NCBI GenBank assembly: GCA_017993715.1
Contig: JAGOME010000016.1
Coordinates: 1 to 60,890, forward strand
Direction of reading: 5' to 3'
Length of the DNA: 60,890 bases
Origin: Phycicoccus sp.
GTDB lineage: Bacteria > Actinomycetota > Actinomycetes > Actinomycetales > Dermatophilaceae
Of this stretch, positions 41,650 through 49,140 are shown one piece after another. A model generated the notes under the pieces. It saw only the letters and a program-made list of their open reading frames with translations. It made no database searches and was not told where the DNA came from. Positions within the stretch are counted from its first letter, which is position 1. Every line of letters starts with the position of its first letter. The position numbers were made by a program, and so were the translations under genes.

Positions 41650-42339
41650 TCAGCGCACGGGGACCCGGCGCACGATCGCCCAGGCGCCGACGGCGAGGAT
41701 CACCGCCGCCACAAGCGGATACCCCACGGTCAGCTCAAGAATGCCGCGCTCCCCGAGGAAGGTCAGGGTCGCCTGCCACCGGTTGGCCCACGTGATCCCG
41801 ACGGCGATCGCACCGAGGATGCAGATGGCACCCAGTGAGGCGATCCAAATGCCGACCGCGCCCCAGCGAGTCCGGGCCGCAGCGAGCGCGGCCCCGAGCG
41901 CACCCATGCAGGCAAACAGGCTGGCGAAGACGGCGAACCTGCCTCCGACGCCGAGGTCACCGAGGAAGAAGGGTTGGAAGAACTCCAAGGCGATCCCCCA
42001 ACCACGTGTGGCACGCTCCACTGACCCGAGGGCGGTCAGGAGCACACCTGCGAGCACGGCTTGTCCGCCGAAGAAAAGGAGCGATCCGCGCAGGAAGTCG
42101 GCACGGGTCACGCTGAGACCGACGACGAACGGGAGCATCTGCTTCCAGCCCTGCAGAACCGCGAACGGCAGGGTGACAAAGAGCGAGACGACACCCCCGG
42201 ACTCCCGGACGGGAATGCTCTGGCCGGCCGCAAAGATCGCCGCATTGACCGCGAGCGAGATGAGCAGGACCAGCCACGGCCACATCGTCTCCAGACGACC
42301 GCGGGTGTAGATCCGGGCGACGGTCACGGCGGCGCTCAT
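41650..42339 (-). CDS. ABC transporter permease
   Basis: 229 residues with six transmembrane helices. Arg-rich IYTRGRLETMW at the N terminus marks the first cytoplasmic segment. The topology suits a small exporter permease of the YtrC/D or ABC-2 type. It overlaps the ATPase gene by four bases and would form a transporter with it. It is the last gene of the GntR-ABC operon. Confidence 0.8.
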   Translation of the reverse strand: MSAAVTVARIYTRGRLETMWPWLVLLISLAVNAAIFAAGQSIPVRESGGVVSLFVTLPFAVLQGWKQMLPFVVGLSVTRADFLRGSLLFFGGQAVLAGVLLTALGSVERATRGWGIALEFFQPFFLGDLGVGGRFAVFASLFACMGALGAALAAARTRWGAVGIWIASLGAICILGAIAVGITWANRWQATLTFLGERGILELTVGYPLVAAVILAVGAWAIVRRVPVR

Positions 42340-43238
42340 GACAGGGCGCCGATCGTCCGGGGTGCTGGGGCATCCGCCGGCGGCGGCTGGTGCCCGGCCA
42401 TCGCGACAACGACCTGCTGCAGCGTGAGGCGCTCCGCCCGCAGGCCAAGGCGTGCGGCGATGCCGGCGTCGGCGCCACGCACGAGGACCCGGGTCGTCCC
42501 CGCGAGTGCAGTGCGGTGCAACACCTCGAGCTCCGAGCAGATGTCGTCCACGACGACCGTCGGACCGGTCAAGGCCAGCACGCCATACCGCAGGTCATCG
42601 GTCGCCACGTCGGCGACGACCCGACCGGCATCGAGGACGACCACGTGTTCCAGGAGGTCGGCCACCTCGTCGATCAGGTGTGAGGACAGGACGATCGTGC
42701 GCGGCTGGTCGGCATAGGCCTCGAGCAGTCGGTCGTAGAAGAGCTGCCGGGCGACCGCATCGAGTCCGACGTAGGGCTCGTCGAGGAGTGTGACCGGGCT
42801 GCGCGAGGCGAGGCCGATGATGACTCCGACGGCGCTGCGCTGGCCCCGGGAGAGCTTGTCGACGAGCTGCCCCTGGCGTAGTCCGAACTGGTCGGCGAGA
42901 TCGTCGGCGAGGGCGGCATCCCAAGTGGGGTAGAGCCAGCTCGCGGCGCGCAGCACAGCGGACACCGAGTACTTGCCCGGGTAGCTCTGCGCCTCGGTGA
43001 TGGCGCACACCTGGCGGAGGACGTCGCGGCTCTCGAAGGGCTGACGGCCACTGACACGGACTTCGCCGGAGGTCGGCAGCCTGTGGGCGCTCACGAGGTC
43101 CAGCAGGGTGGACTTGCCCGAGCCATTGCGTCCGAGAAGCCCAGTGATCCGGTTCTCCGCGAACGTCACGCTCACATCGCTCAGCGCGACGATGTCGCCG
43201 AATCGCTGCGTGACGTGCTCGAGTTCGATGGCCCCCAT
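42336..43238 (-). CDS. ABC transporter ATP-binding protein
   Basis: 300 residues. Walker A GRNGSGKST near 37, Q-loop in AITEAQS, a signature LSRGQRSAVG near 132 in place of the classical LSGGQ, Walker B VTLLDEPYVGLD near 155, and H-loop LSSHLIDE. The C-terminal segment (from 215) is a predicted regulatory extension. It starts inside the 3' end of the GntR gene (58-base overlap). A YtrB-like exporter subunit is the most likely identity. Confidence 0.88.
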   Translation of the reverse strand: MGAIELEHVTQRFGDIVALSDVSVTFAENRITGLLGRNGSGKSTLLDLVSAHRLPTSGEVRVSGRQPFESRDVLRQVCAITEAQSYPGKYSVSAVLRAASWLYPTWDAALADDLADQFGLRQGQLVDKLSRGQRSAVGVIIGLASRSPVTLLDEPYVGLDAVARQLFYDRLLEAYADQPRTIVLSSHLIDEVADLLEHVVVLDAGRVVADVATDDLRYGVLALTGPTVVVDDICSELEVLHRTALAGTTRVLVRGADAGIAARLGLRAERLTLQQVVVAMAGHQPPPADAPAPRTIGALS

Positions 43239-43594
43239 GACCCCTCCCCCCCGGTGATGAGCGTGACGAGGTCCTGAGTACTCAGGCCGAGCAACGCCGC
43301 CTCGGCGCGCAGCGGATCGACGAATCGGTCGACCAGCTCGCCCCGGCGTCGCTCCAAGAGACGCGCCCGCGCCCCCGGCGCGACGAACATCCCGATCCCC
43401 CGTCGCTTGTAGAGCAGGCCGTCGGCGACGAGTTGGCTCACGCCCTTGGCCGCCGTGGCTGGGTTGATCCGATGGAATGCCGCGAGCTCGTTGGTCGATG
43501 GCACCTGCCCCTCCTCGGGGAGGGAGCCATCGACGATGGACGACTCGATCAGGCTGGCCACAACCGCGAAGAGCCGTTGACTGTCGTCAGACAT
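43181..43594 (-). CDS. GntR-family (YtrA-like) regulator
   Basis: 137 residues. A GntR winged helix (about 8-75) with EGQVPSTNELAAFHRINPATAAKGVSQLVADGLLYKRRG, then a short YtrA-type C terminus without a ligand domain. It heads the GntR-ATPase-permease operon, a layout like ytrABCDEF, where the regulator represses its own operon and may respond to cell-wall antibiotics. A perfect palindrome lies 20 bases upstream. Confidence 0.88.
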   Translation of the reverse strand: MSDDSQRLFAVVASLIESSIVDGSLPEEGQVPSTNELAAFHRINPATAAKGVSQLVADGLLYKRRGIGMFVAPGARARLLERRRGELVDRFVDPLRAEAALLGLSTQDLVTLITGGEGSWGPSNSSTSRSDSATSSR

Positions 43595-43613
43595 ATCTAC
43601 CTCCTTGGTTGCC

Positions 43614-43627
43614 TAGTTCACTAACTA
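43614..43627. promoter_or_regulatory. GntR/YtrA-type operator
   Basis: TAGTT-CACT-AACTA, a 5-4-5 perfect palindrome upstream of the GntR gene. An AT-rich dyad in a GC-rich genome, in the position expected for autorepression; AAGGAGG follows as the ribosome-binding site. Confidence 0.6.
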
Positions 43628-43677
43628 ACCATGAAGGCTCGGTCGGTGATTGTCAAGCCGAGGCTGACCCGCCCGGT

Positions 43678-43735
43678 CGAGATGACATGACACGCGGACG
43701 GCATTCAAAAATCGTCCGCGTGTGACGTCATCTCG
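43678..43735 (+). repeat. 58-bp palindromic element, copy 5
   Basis: CGAGATGACATGACACGCGG at left and CGCGTGTGACGTCATCTCG at right, CGGCATTC in the centre. Length is again exactly 58. Located in the same-strand gap between the sugar dehydrogenase end and the GntR operon start. Confidence 0.88.
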
Positions 43736-43756
43736 ACAGGGGGGTGTGGGTGGCGC

Positions 43757-44941
43757 TCAGGTGGGGGTGACGCGCAGGATGCGGTCGTTGTCGCCGTTGG
43801 ACGTCGTCACAAAGAGAATGCCGTCGCCGCCGGGGACGACGGCCCGCAGCCGCCCGAACTCTCCATCCAGCGCTGTGGGCGTCTGGACCGCGCCGGACGT
43901 GACGTCCACGAGGATCAGGCGCGACCCCTTGAGCGCTGCCACCGCGAGCAGTCCACGGCTGACGCCCCAAGCCGGCCCCTCCAGGAAGGCCGCCCCCGCC
44001 AACGCCTGGGTCGGCGTCCCGGTCGACCAGATCGCCGGGATCGCGTCCGGGAACCGGGTGAGGTCGGTCATCGGGACGCTCTCGTCATAGCCTCCTCGGG
44101 TCCCGCCTCGACTCGGATCCCAGCCATAGTTCCCCGCGGGCACGATCCGGTTGACCTCGTCGTCGGTGGCCGGCCCGTGCTCGGCGGTATAGACCTCGCC
44201 CGAGCCCGGCTGCACCGCCAAGCCTTGGACATTGCGATGGCCATAGCTGACGATCCGGCGTTCATTCGGGTCAGTCGATTCGCCAAAGGGGTTGTCCGGC
44301 AACCCTTCTCCGGTCGCTGGATCGATCCTGAGGACCTTGCCGCCCAGACTTGCCAGGTCCTGGGGCACGTCACCACGGGCAGTGTCGCCGGTCCCGACGA
44401 GGAGCCCTCCGTCCGCGGACAGGGCCAGTCGACAGCCCGAATGCCGCCCGCTCCCGGCCACCGGAAGTCCGGTCAGCAGGTCGGCCACCTTCACCGCCGA
44501 GGCCCGATCAGCGGAAAGTTGCCACGTCACGAGGCGGATATCGGTGAGGGCATCCCCCTCGGCATGTGTCTGACAGGTCGTGAACTGCCGGGACCGCGTG
44601 AAGTCCGGGTGGACCCAGAGGCCCATCAGGCCCCCCTCGCCACGGGCACCGACATCATCGAGCTCCGCCGCGATCGCTGTGGCCGTGGCCCCCGGCTCCC
44701 CAGAGGACACCAGGGACAGCCGCCCCGGGCGCTCGGTCACGAGCAGCGCCCCATCGGGCAGGACGCCGACATCCCACGGGTTCTCCAGCCCGTCGACCAC
44801 GGTCTCGACGCGCAGACCCGACGGAGCGGGCACGGAGATCGAGGATGTCGAGGTCGGGGACGGGGGTTGCCCACCCGAGCAACCGAGCAGACCCAGCGCC
44901 CCCGCGACGGCGAGGGGCAGCATGAGGCGAGCGCGCGGCAT
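43757..44941 (-). CDS. PQQ-type glucose/sorbosone dehydrogenase lipoprotein
   Basis: 394 residues. A lipoprotein signal with lipobox LLGC (Cys near 21) leads to a Thr/Ser/Pro linker and a six-bladed beta-propeller of the soluble glucose dehydrogenase family. Markers are NPWDVGVLPDGALLVTERPG near 54, HSGCRLALSADG near 165, GHRNVQGLAV near 233 and NYGWDP near 268. The blades contain the His/Arg residues used to bind PQQ or calcium in the family. Likely an anchored, extracytoplasmic aldose dehydrogenase; PQQ synthesis genes are not in view. Confidence 0.85.
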   Translation of the reverse strand: MPRARLMLPLAVAGALGLLGCSGGQPPSPTSTSSISVPAPSGLRVETVVDGLENPWDVGVLPDGALLVTERPGRLSLVSSGEPGATATAIAAELDDVGARGEGGLMGLWVHPDFTRSRQFTTCQTHAEGDALTDIRLVTWQLSADRASAVKVADLLTGLPVAGSGRHSGCRLALSADGGLLVGTGDTARGDVPQDLASLGGKVLRIDPATGEGLPDNPFGESTDPNERRIVSYGHRNVQGLAVQPGSGEVYTAEHGPATDDEVNRIVPAGNYGWDPSRGGTRGGYDESVPMTDLTRFPDAIPAIWSTGTPTQALAGAAFLEGPAWGVSRGLLAVAALKGSRLILVDVTSGAVQTPTALDGEFGRLRAVVPGGDGILFVTTSNGDNDRILRVTPT

Positions 44942-45030
44942 ACGTCATCCTCCCCCACACCAGGACCGCGGACCCTGCACCCCCGCGATCTCCCGCGGCG
45001 CCGAGGGCCAGGCGGGCGTAGTCTCCCCAC

Positions 45031-46962
45031 GTGTCCCCAAGCGCGGCCGCCGCCGCCGACCTCCCCACCTCGTCGACCCCGCACCCCCACGGCTCCGGCT
45101 GGGCCCTCATGCTGGGGGCCCTCGGCGTCGTCTTCGGAGACATCGGGACCAGCCCGTTGTATGCAATCCAGACGGTGTTCGCGATCGACGACGGAATGGT
45201 CAAGCCCACTCCGGACGACGTCTACGGGGCGATCTCGCTGATCGTCTGGTCCGTCATCATCGTCGTGTCGATCAAGTACGTCACCTTCATCCTGCGCGCC
45301 GACAACGACGGTGAGGGCGGCGTGCTCTCCCTGGCGCAGTTGACCCGGCAAAGGGTGCGCCCCGGTGGCAAGCGCTTCACCTTGGTCATGGTGCTCGGCG
45401 TGCTCGGAGCCTCCCTTTTCTACGGCGACAGCCTGATCACACCGGCGATCTCAGTGATGTCTGCCGTCGAGGGCCTGGAGGTCGTCAGCCCCGGGCTCGC
45501 CCCCGTGGTGCTGCCGATCGGGGTCGCCATCATCACGGCGCTCTTCGTCGTCCAGCGCTTCGGGACCGAGAAGGTGGGGCGGGCGTTCGGGCCGATCATG
45601 ATCCTCTGGTTCGGCACGCTGGCTGCGCTCGGGATCCCCCACATCGTCGCCGAGCCGGCCGTGCTCGGGGCGCTCTTGCCACACCATGCCGTGCTGTTCT
45701 TCCTCGCCCATCCCTATATCGCGTTCATCGCCATGGGGGCCGCAGTGTTGGCGATCACCGGCGCCGAGGCGCTGTATGCCGACATGGGGCACTTCGGCCG
45801 GCCACCGATCGCCCGCGGCTGGTTCTTCCTCGTCTTCCCGGCCCTCACGCTGAACTATCTGGGGCAGGCCCAGTTGATCCTGTCCAACCCGCAGGAGGCC
45901 AAAAGCCCCTTCTTCCACCTCGCGCCCGACTGGGCGCAGCTGCCACTCGTGGTGTTGGCCACGGTCGCCACGGTCATCGCGAGCCAGGCCGTCATCTCGG
46001 GGGCCTACTCGGTGTCCCGGCAGGCTGAACGGCTGGGCTATCTGCCCCGGCAGACCGTCCTGCAGACCTCCGACAAGACGGGCGGGCAGATCTACGTCCC
46101 GACCGTGAACTGGCTTCTCTACGGCGGCGTCCTGCTCCTGCTCGTCACGTTCGAGCGCAGCGAGAAGCTAGCGACGGCCTACGGACTGGCCGTGACCGCC
46201 ACCCTGTTGCTCACCACGGCCCTGTTCTGTGTCTATGCCGAGGCGGCGCTGGGGTGGGGACGCTGGCGCCTCGGCGCAGTTATCGTCGGCTTCGGGGTGC
46301 TCGAGCTGGGGTTCTTTGCCGCCAACGTCACCAAGATTGCCCACGGCGGCTGGTTACCCATCCTGGTCGCCACCCTCATCGCCACCCTGATGTTCACGTG
46401 GCGGCGCGGGACCACGATCATCAGCGAGCGGCGCCGACGCATCGAGGGACCGTTGAGCACCCTGATCGACGAGGTGCACCGCTCCCACATCCAGCACGTC
46501 CCGGGAACGGCCGTGTTCCTGCACCCCAACAAGGACACGGTTCCTCTGGCCCTGCGCGAGAACTACATGGTCAACCGGGTGCTCCACGACGAGGTCATCA
46601 TCGTCTCGACCGAGTCGACGAACGTGCCCTTTGTCCCGGAGAGCGAGCGGGTCATCGTCGATGATCTCGGGGACCCGTTCGACCACATCACCCACATCGC
46701 GTTGAGGTTCGGCTACCTCGATGAGCAGGACGTCCCGCGCGGGCTGGAGATCGCCAAGGAGCTGGGGCTGTTCGATGTTGACCTCGACCTCGCCTACTAC
46801 TTCGTATCCCGGATGGTGATCCACCGCAGCGACAAGCCAGTCATGTCCCGGTGGCGCAAGCGGCTGTTCATCGCCATGGCCCACAACGCGGCCAACCCGG
46901 CCGAGTACTTCCGCCTCCCGGTGGCTCGGACCGTCATCATGGGCGCGCGCATCCTGCTGTAG
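45031..46962 (+). CDS. kup: KUP-family potassium uptake transporter
   Basis: 643 residues, the usual length. The N terminus contains LGVVFGDIGTSPLYAIQTVF near 33-52 with 12 transmembrane helices up to about 455, and a cytoplasmic C-terminal domain of about 180 residues. Takes up K+ with protons. The GTG at 45031 starts a short Ser/Ala/Pro N terminus. It is divergent from the sugar dehydrogenase gene across about 90 bases. The gene contains no GAATGCCG, the longest native motif-free stretch on this side. Confidence 0.95.
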   Translation: MSPSAAAAADLPTSSTPHPHGSGWALMLGALGVVFGDIGTSPLYAIQTVFAIDDGMVKPTPDDVYGAISLIVWSVIIVVSIKYVTFILRADNDGEGGVLSLAQLTRQRVRPGGKRFTLVMVLGVLGASLFYGDSLITPAISVMSAVEGLEVVSPGLAPVVLPIGVAIITALFVVQRFGTEKVGRAFGPIMILWFGTLAALGIPHIVAEPAVLGALLPHHAVLFFLAHPYIAFIAMGAAVLAITGAEALYADMGHFGRPPIARGWFFLVFPALTLNYLGQAQLILSNPQEAKSPFFHLAPDWAQLPLVVLATVATVIASQAVISGAYSVSRQAERLGYLPRQTVLQTSDKTGGQIYVPTVNWLLYGGVLLLLVTFERSEKLATAYGLAVTATLLLTTALFCVYAEAALGWGRWRLGAVIVGFGVLELGFFAANVTKIAHGGWLPILVATLIATLMFTWRRGTTIISERRRRIEGPLSTLIDEVHRSHIQHVPGTAVFLHPNKDTVPLALRENYMVNRVLHDEVIIVSTESTNVPFVPESERVIVDDLGDPFDHITHIALRFGYLDEQDVPRGLEIAKELGLFDVDLDLAYYFVSRMVIHRSDKPVMSRWRKRLFIAMAHNAANPAEYFRLPVARTVIMGARILL

Positions 46963-46992
46963 GCAGTGGTCGGCGCGGCAATGCCGCCACCG

Positions 46993-47047
46993 CCCGAATG
47001 CCGCATCGGCAGGCCGCGACGAAACTCACGCGCGCGCGGCATTCGGG
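46993..47047. terminator. Inverted motif pair behind kup
   Basis: CCCGAATGCCGC (46993-47004) and GCGGCATTCGGG (47036-47047) pair over 12 bp with a 31-base loop between kup and alaA. Confidence 0.55.
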
Positions 47048-47066
47048 GCCTGGAAGAATCGCCGCC

Positions 47067-48296
47067 ATGCCTCCCATGCGACCGATCACTCAGAGCCGCA
47101 AACTGCACAAGGTGCGTTACGACGTGCGGGGGCCGATCCTCGTCGAGGCCCAGCGCCTGGAGGCCGAGGGGCACAAGATCCTCAAGCTCAACATCGGCAA
47201 CACGGCGCCGTTCGGTTTCGAGGCGCCCGAAGCGATCCTCGCCGACATGGTCCACAACCTGCCCGAGGCCCAGGGTTACAGCGACTCGCGCGGCATTTAC
47301 TCGGCCCGTACCGCGGTTGCGCAGTACTACCAGTCCCGCGGCCTGCGCGACACCAATGTCGAGGACGTCTTCATCGGCAACGGCGTCTCCGAGCTCATCA
47401 CCATGGTGCTGACGGCCTTCATCGACGACGGCAACGAGATCCTCGTCCCGGCCCCCGACTATCCACTGTGGACCGGCGCCGTCACGCTGGCCGGCGGTAT
47501 CCCCGTGCACTACCGCTGCGATGAGAGCAACGGGTGGAACCCCGATCTGGACGACATCGAGTCCAAGATCACCGACAACACCCACGCGATCGTCATCATC
47601 AACCCCAACAACCCGACGGGGGCGGTGTACTCCAAGGAGATTGTCGCGGGGCTCGTCGACATCGCGCGGCGCCACCACCTGGTCGTCATGGCCGACGAAA
47701 TCTACGAGAAGATCATCTTCGACGACGCCGTGCACCACCACGCGGCCGCAGCCGCCGACGACGACGTCCTCTGCCTGACGTTCTCCGGTCTCTCCAAGGC
47801 GTATCGCGTCTGCGGCTACCGCGCCGGCTGGGTCATGATCTCGGGTCCCACGCATCTGGCCGAGGACTTCCTCGAGGGCCTCACGCTCCTGGCCAATATG
47901 CGGATGTGCGCCAACGTGCCCGCCCAACACGCGATCCAGACAGCCTTGGGTGGATACCAGTCGATCACCGAGCTGACGGTCCCCGGTGGCCGCTTCTATG
48001 AGCAGTCCAAGCTCGCGTCCCGCCTGCTCAACGAGATCCCCGGAGTGTCCTGTATCGAGCCGATGGGGGCGCTCTACTGCTTCCCACGCCTCGATCCCGA
48101 GGTCTATCGCATCGAGGATGACCAGCAGTTCGTCATTGATCTGTTGCGTGCCAAGAAGATCCTTGTCACCCACGGCACCGGCTTCAACTGGTTCGAGCCG
48201 GACCACTTCCGCCTCGTCACTCTCCCCGACGAGGAAGTCCTCACCGAGGCGATCAGCCGGATCGCGGACTACCTGGAGTCGATCCGGGCATCATGA
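47067..48296 (+). CDS. alaA: AlaA-like alanine/glutamate-pyruvate aminotransferase
   Basis: 409 residues of fold-type I PLP aminotransferase. The match to E. coli AlaA is close throughout: YDVRGPILVEAQRLEAEGHK, LNIGNTAPFGFEAPE, VPAPDYPLWTGAVTL, INPNNPTGAVYSKE and SGLSKAYRVCGYRAGW (PLP Lys in GLSKAY). It interconverts pyruvate plus glutamate and alanine plus 2-oxoglutarate. ATGs at 47067 and 47076 are both possible. The stop overlaps the first FluC gene by four bases. Confidence 0.93.
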   Translation: MPPMRPITQSRKLHKVRYDVRGPILVEAQRLEAEGHKILKLNIGNTAPFGFEAPEAILADMVHNLPEAQGYSDSRGIYSARTAVAQYYQSRGLRDTNVEDVFIGNGVSELITMVLTAFIDDGNEILVPAPDYPLWTGAVTLAGGIPVHYRCDESNGWNPDLDDIESKITDNTHAIVIINPNNPTGAVYSKEIVAGLVDIARRHHLVVMADEIYEKIIFDDAVHHHAAAAADDDVLCLTFSGLSKAYRVCGYRAGWVMISGPTHLAEDFLEGLTLLANMRMCANVPAQHAIQTALGGYQSITELTVPGGRFYEQSKLASRLLNEIPGVSCIEPMGALYCFPRLDPEVYRIEDDQQFVIDLLRAKKILVTHGTGFNWFEPDHFRLVTLPDEEVLTEAISRIADYLESIRAS

Positions 48297-48703
48297 CTAC
48301 GGCGCCGCAGCGACCCGATACCGGGGTGCTCGTCGCCGTCGCCACCGGGGGGACAATCGGGGCCCTGGGGCGGTATGCCGTGGGCCTGCTCCTCCCGCCT
48401 GCACCCGGGACCTTTCCCTGGGCGACCTTCACCGTCAACGTCACTGGGGCGCTGGCGATCGGGCTGCTCGTCGGCTGGCTGTCGGTGCAATACGCGCCAG
48501 CTCCCTTGCTCCGGCCCTTCGTCGGCGTGGGCATCCTCGGGGGCTGGACGACCTTCTCCGCCTTGGCGGTCGATGCAGTTGGACTCGCCCGTGCCGGCCA
48601 TGACGCGCTCGCCCTCGGCTACGTCACCGCAACCTTTGCCGTGGGCACCCTGCTCGTCGGAGCCGGCATCGCGGTGGCACAACGGCTCTGGGCCCCCGTA
48701 TGA
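48293..48703 (+). CDS. fluC: Fluoride channel subunit FluC/CrcB (first)
   Basis: 136 residues, four transmembrane helices. The conserved GGTIGALGRYAVGLL near 20, TFTVNVTGALAIGLLVG near 48 and GGWTTFSALAVDA near 83 mark CrcB/FluC. It exports toxic fluoride. Overlaps the aminotransferase and the next subunit gene by four bases each, so the three are coupled. Actinobacteria often encode two different subunits that form a heterodimer. Confidence 0.92.
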   Translation: MTTAPQRPDTGVLVAVATGGTIGALGRYAVGLLLPPAPGTFPWATFTVNVTGALAIGLLVGWLSVQYAPAPLLRPFVGVGILGGWTTFSALAVDAVGLARAGHDALALGYVTATFAVGTLLVGAGIAVAQRLWAPV

Positions 48704-49050
48704 CCGCCCTCCTTGTTGCCATCGGAGCCGCCGTGGGCGCGCCCGTCAGACTGTTGGTCAACCATGCGTTGCGGGTCCAGTGTGGCGCGACCCCGATGGC
48801 CGGGACACTCACGGTCAATGTTGTCGGCTCGTTCCTGCTCGGGCTGCTCGCGGGATGGGGCGTCCACGGCAACTCCCTGGCCTTGGTCGGCGTGGGCTTT
48901 TGCGGGGCGCTGACGACCTTCTCCACCCTGGCGCTGGAGATCTGGGAAGCCTTCGACGAGGGTCCCCGACGGTTGGCACTGATCAACGTCGTGGCCTCGC
49001 TCACGCTGGGCGTTGGCGCCGCCGCACTGGGCTGGTCCCTGGTTGCCTGA
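48700..49050 (+). CDS. fluC: Fluoride channel subunit FluC/CrcB (second)
   Basis: 116 residues. GAPVRLLVNHALRVQ, TLTVNVVGSFLLGLLAGWG and GFCGALTTFSTLALE are the family motifs, including the central TFST. Shorter than the first subunit and with a different charge distribution, which agrees with opposite insertion in a heterodimer. No fluoride riboswitch is visible upstream, as the pair is joined to alaA. Confidence 0.92.
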   Translation: MTALLVAIGAAVGAPVRLLVNHALRVQCGATPMAGTLTVNVVGSFLLGLLAGWGVHGNSLALVGVGFCGALTTFSTLALEIWEAFDEGPRRLALINVVASLTLGVGAAALGWSLVA

Positions 49051-49085
49051 GCCGGCGCACCTTCCTGTCTTCCTCTGCCGGACAG

Positions 49086-49125
49086 CCGAATGCCGCCCGC
49101 TCTCCGGTGAGCGGGCGGCATTCGG
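49086..49125. terminator. 16-bp stem made of an inverted GAATGCCG pair
   Basis: CCGAATGCCGCCCGCT (49086-49101) and AGCGGGCGGCATTCGG (49110-49125) pair perfectly with an eight-base loop, at the convergent ends of fluC and the subtilase gene; it can serve both directions. Confidence 0.85.
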
Positions 49126-49140
49126 TCGGTAGGGCGTGAC

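Noticed and set aside
46851-47066. Longer N terminus for the AlaA-like protein
   Set aside because: The extra segment overlaps the kup gene and is antisense-like Arg/His/Pro sequence; the family start is at 47067 or 47076.
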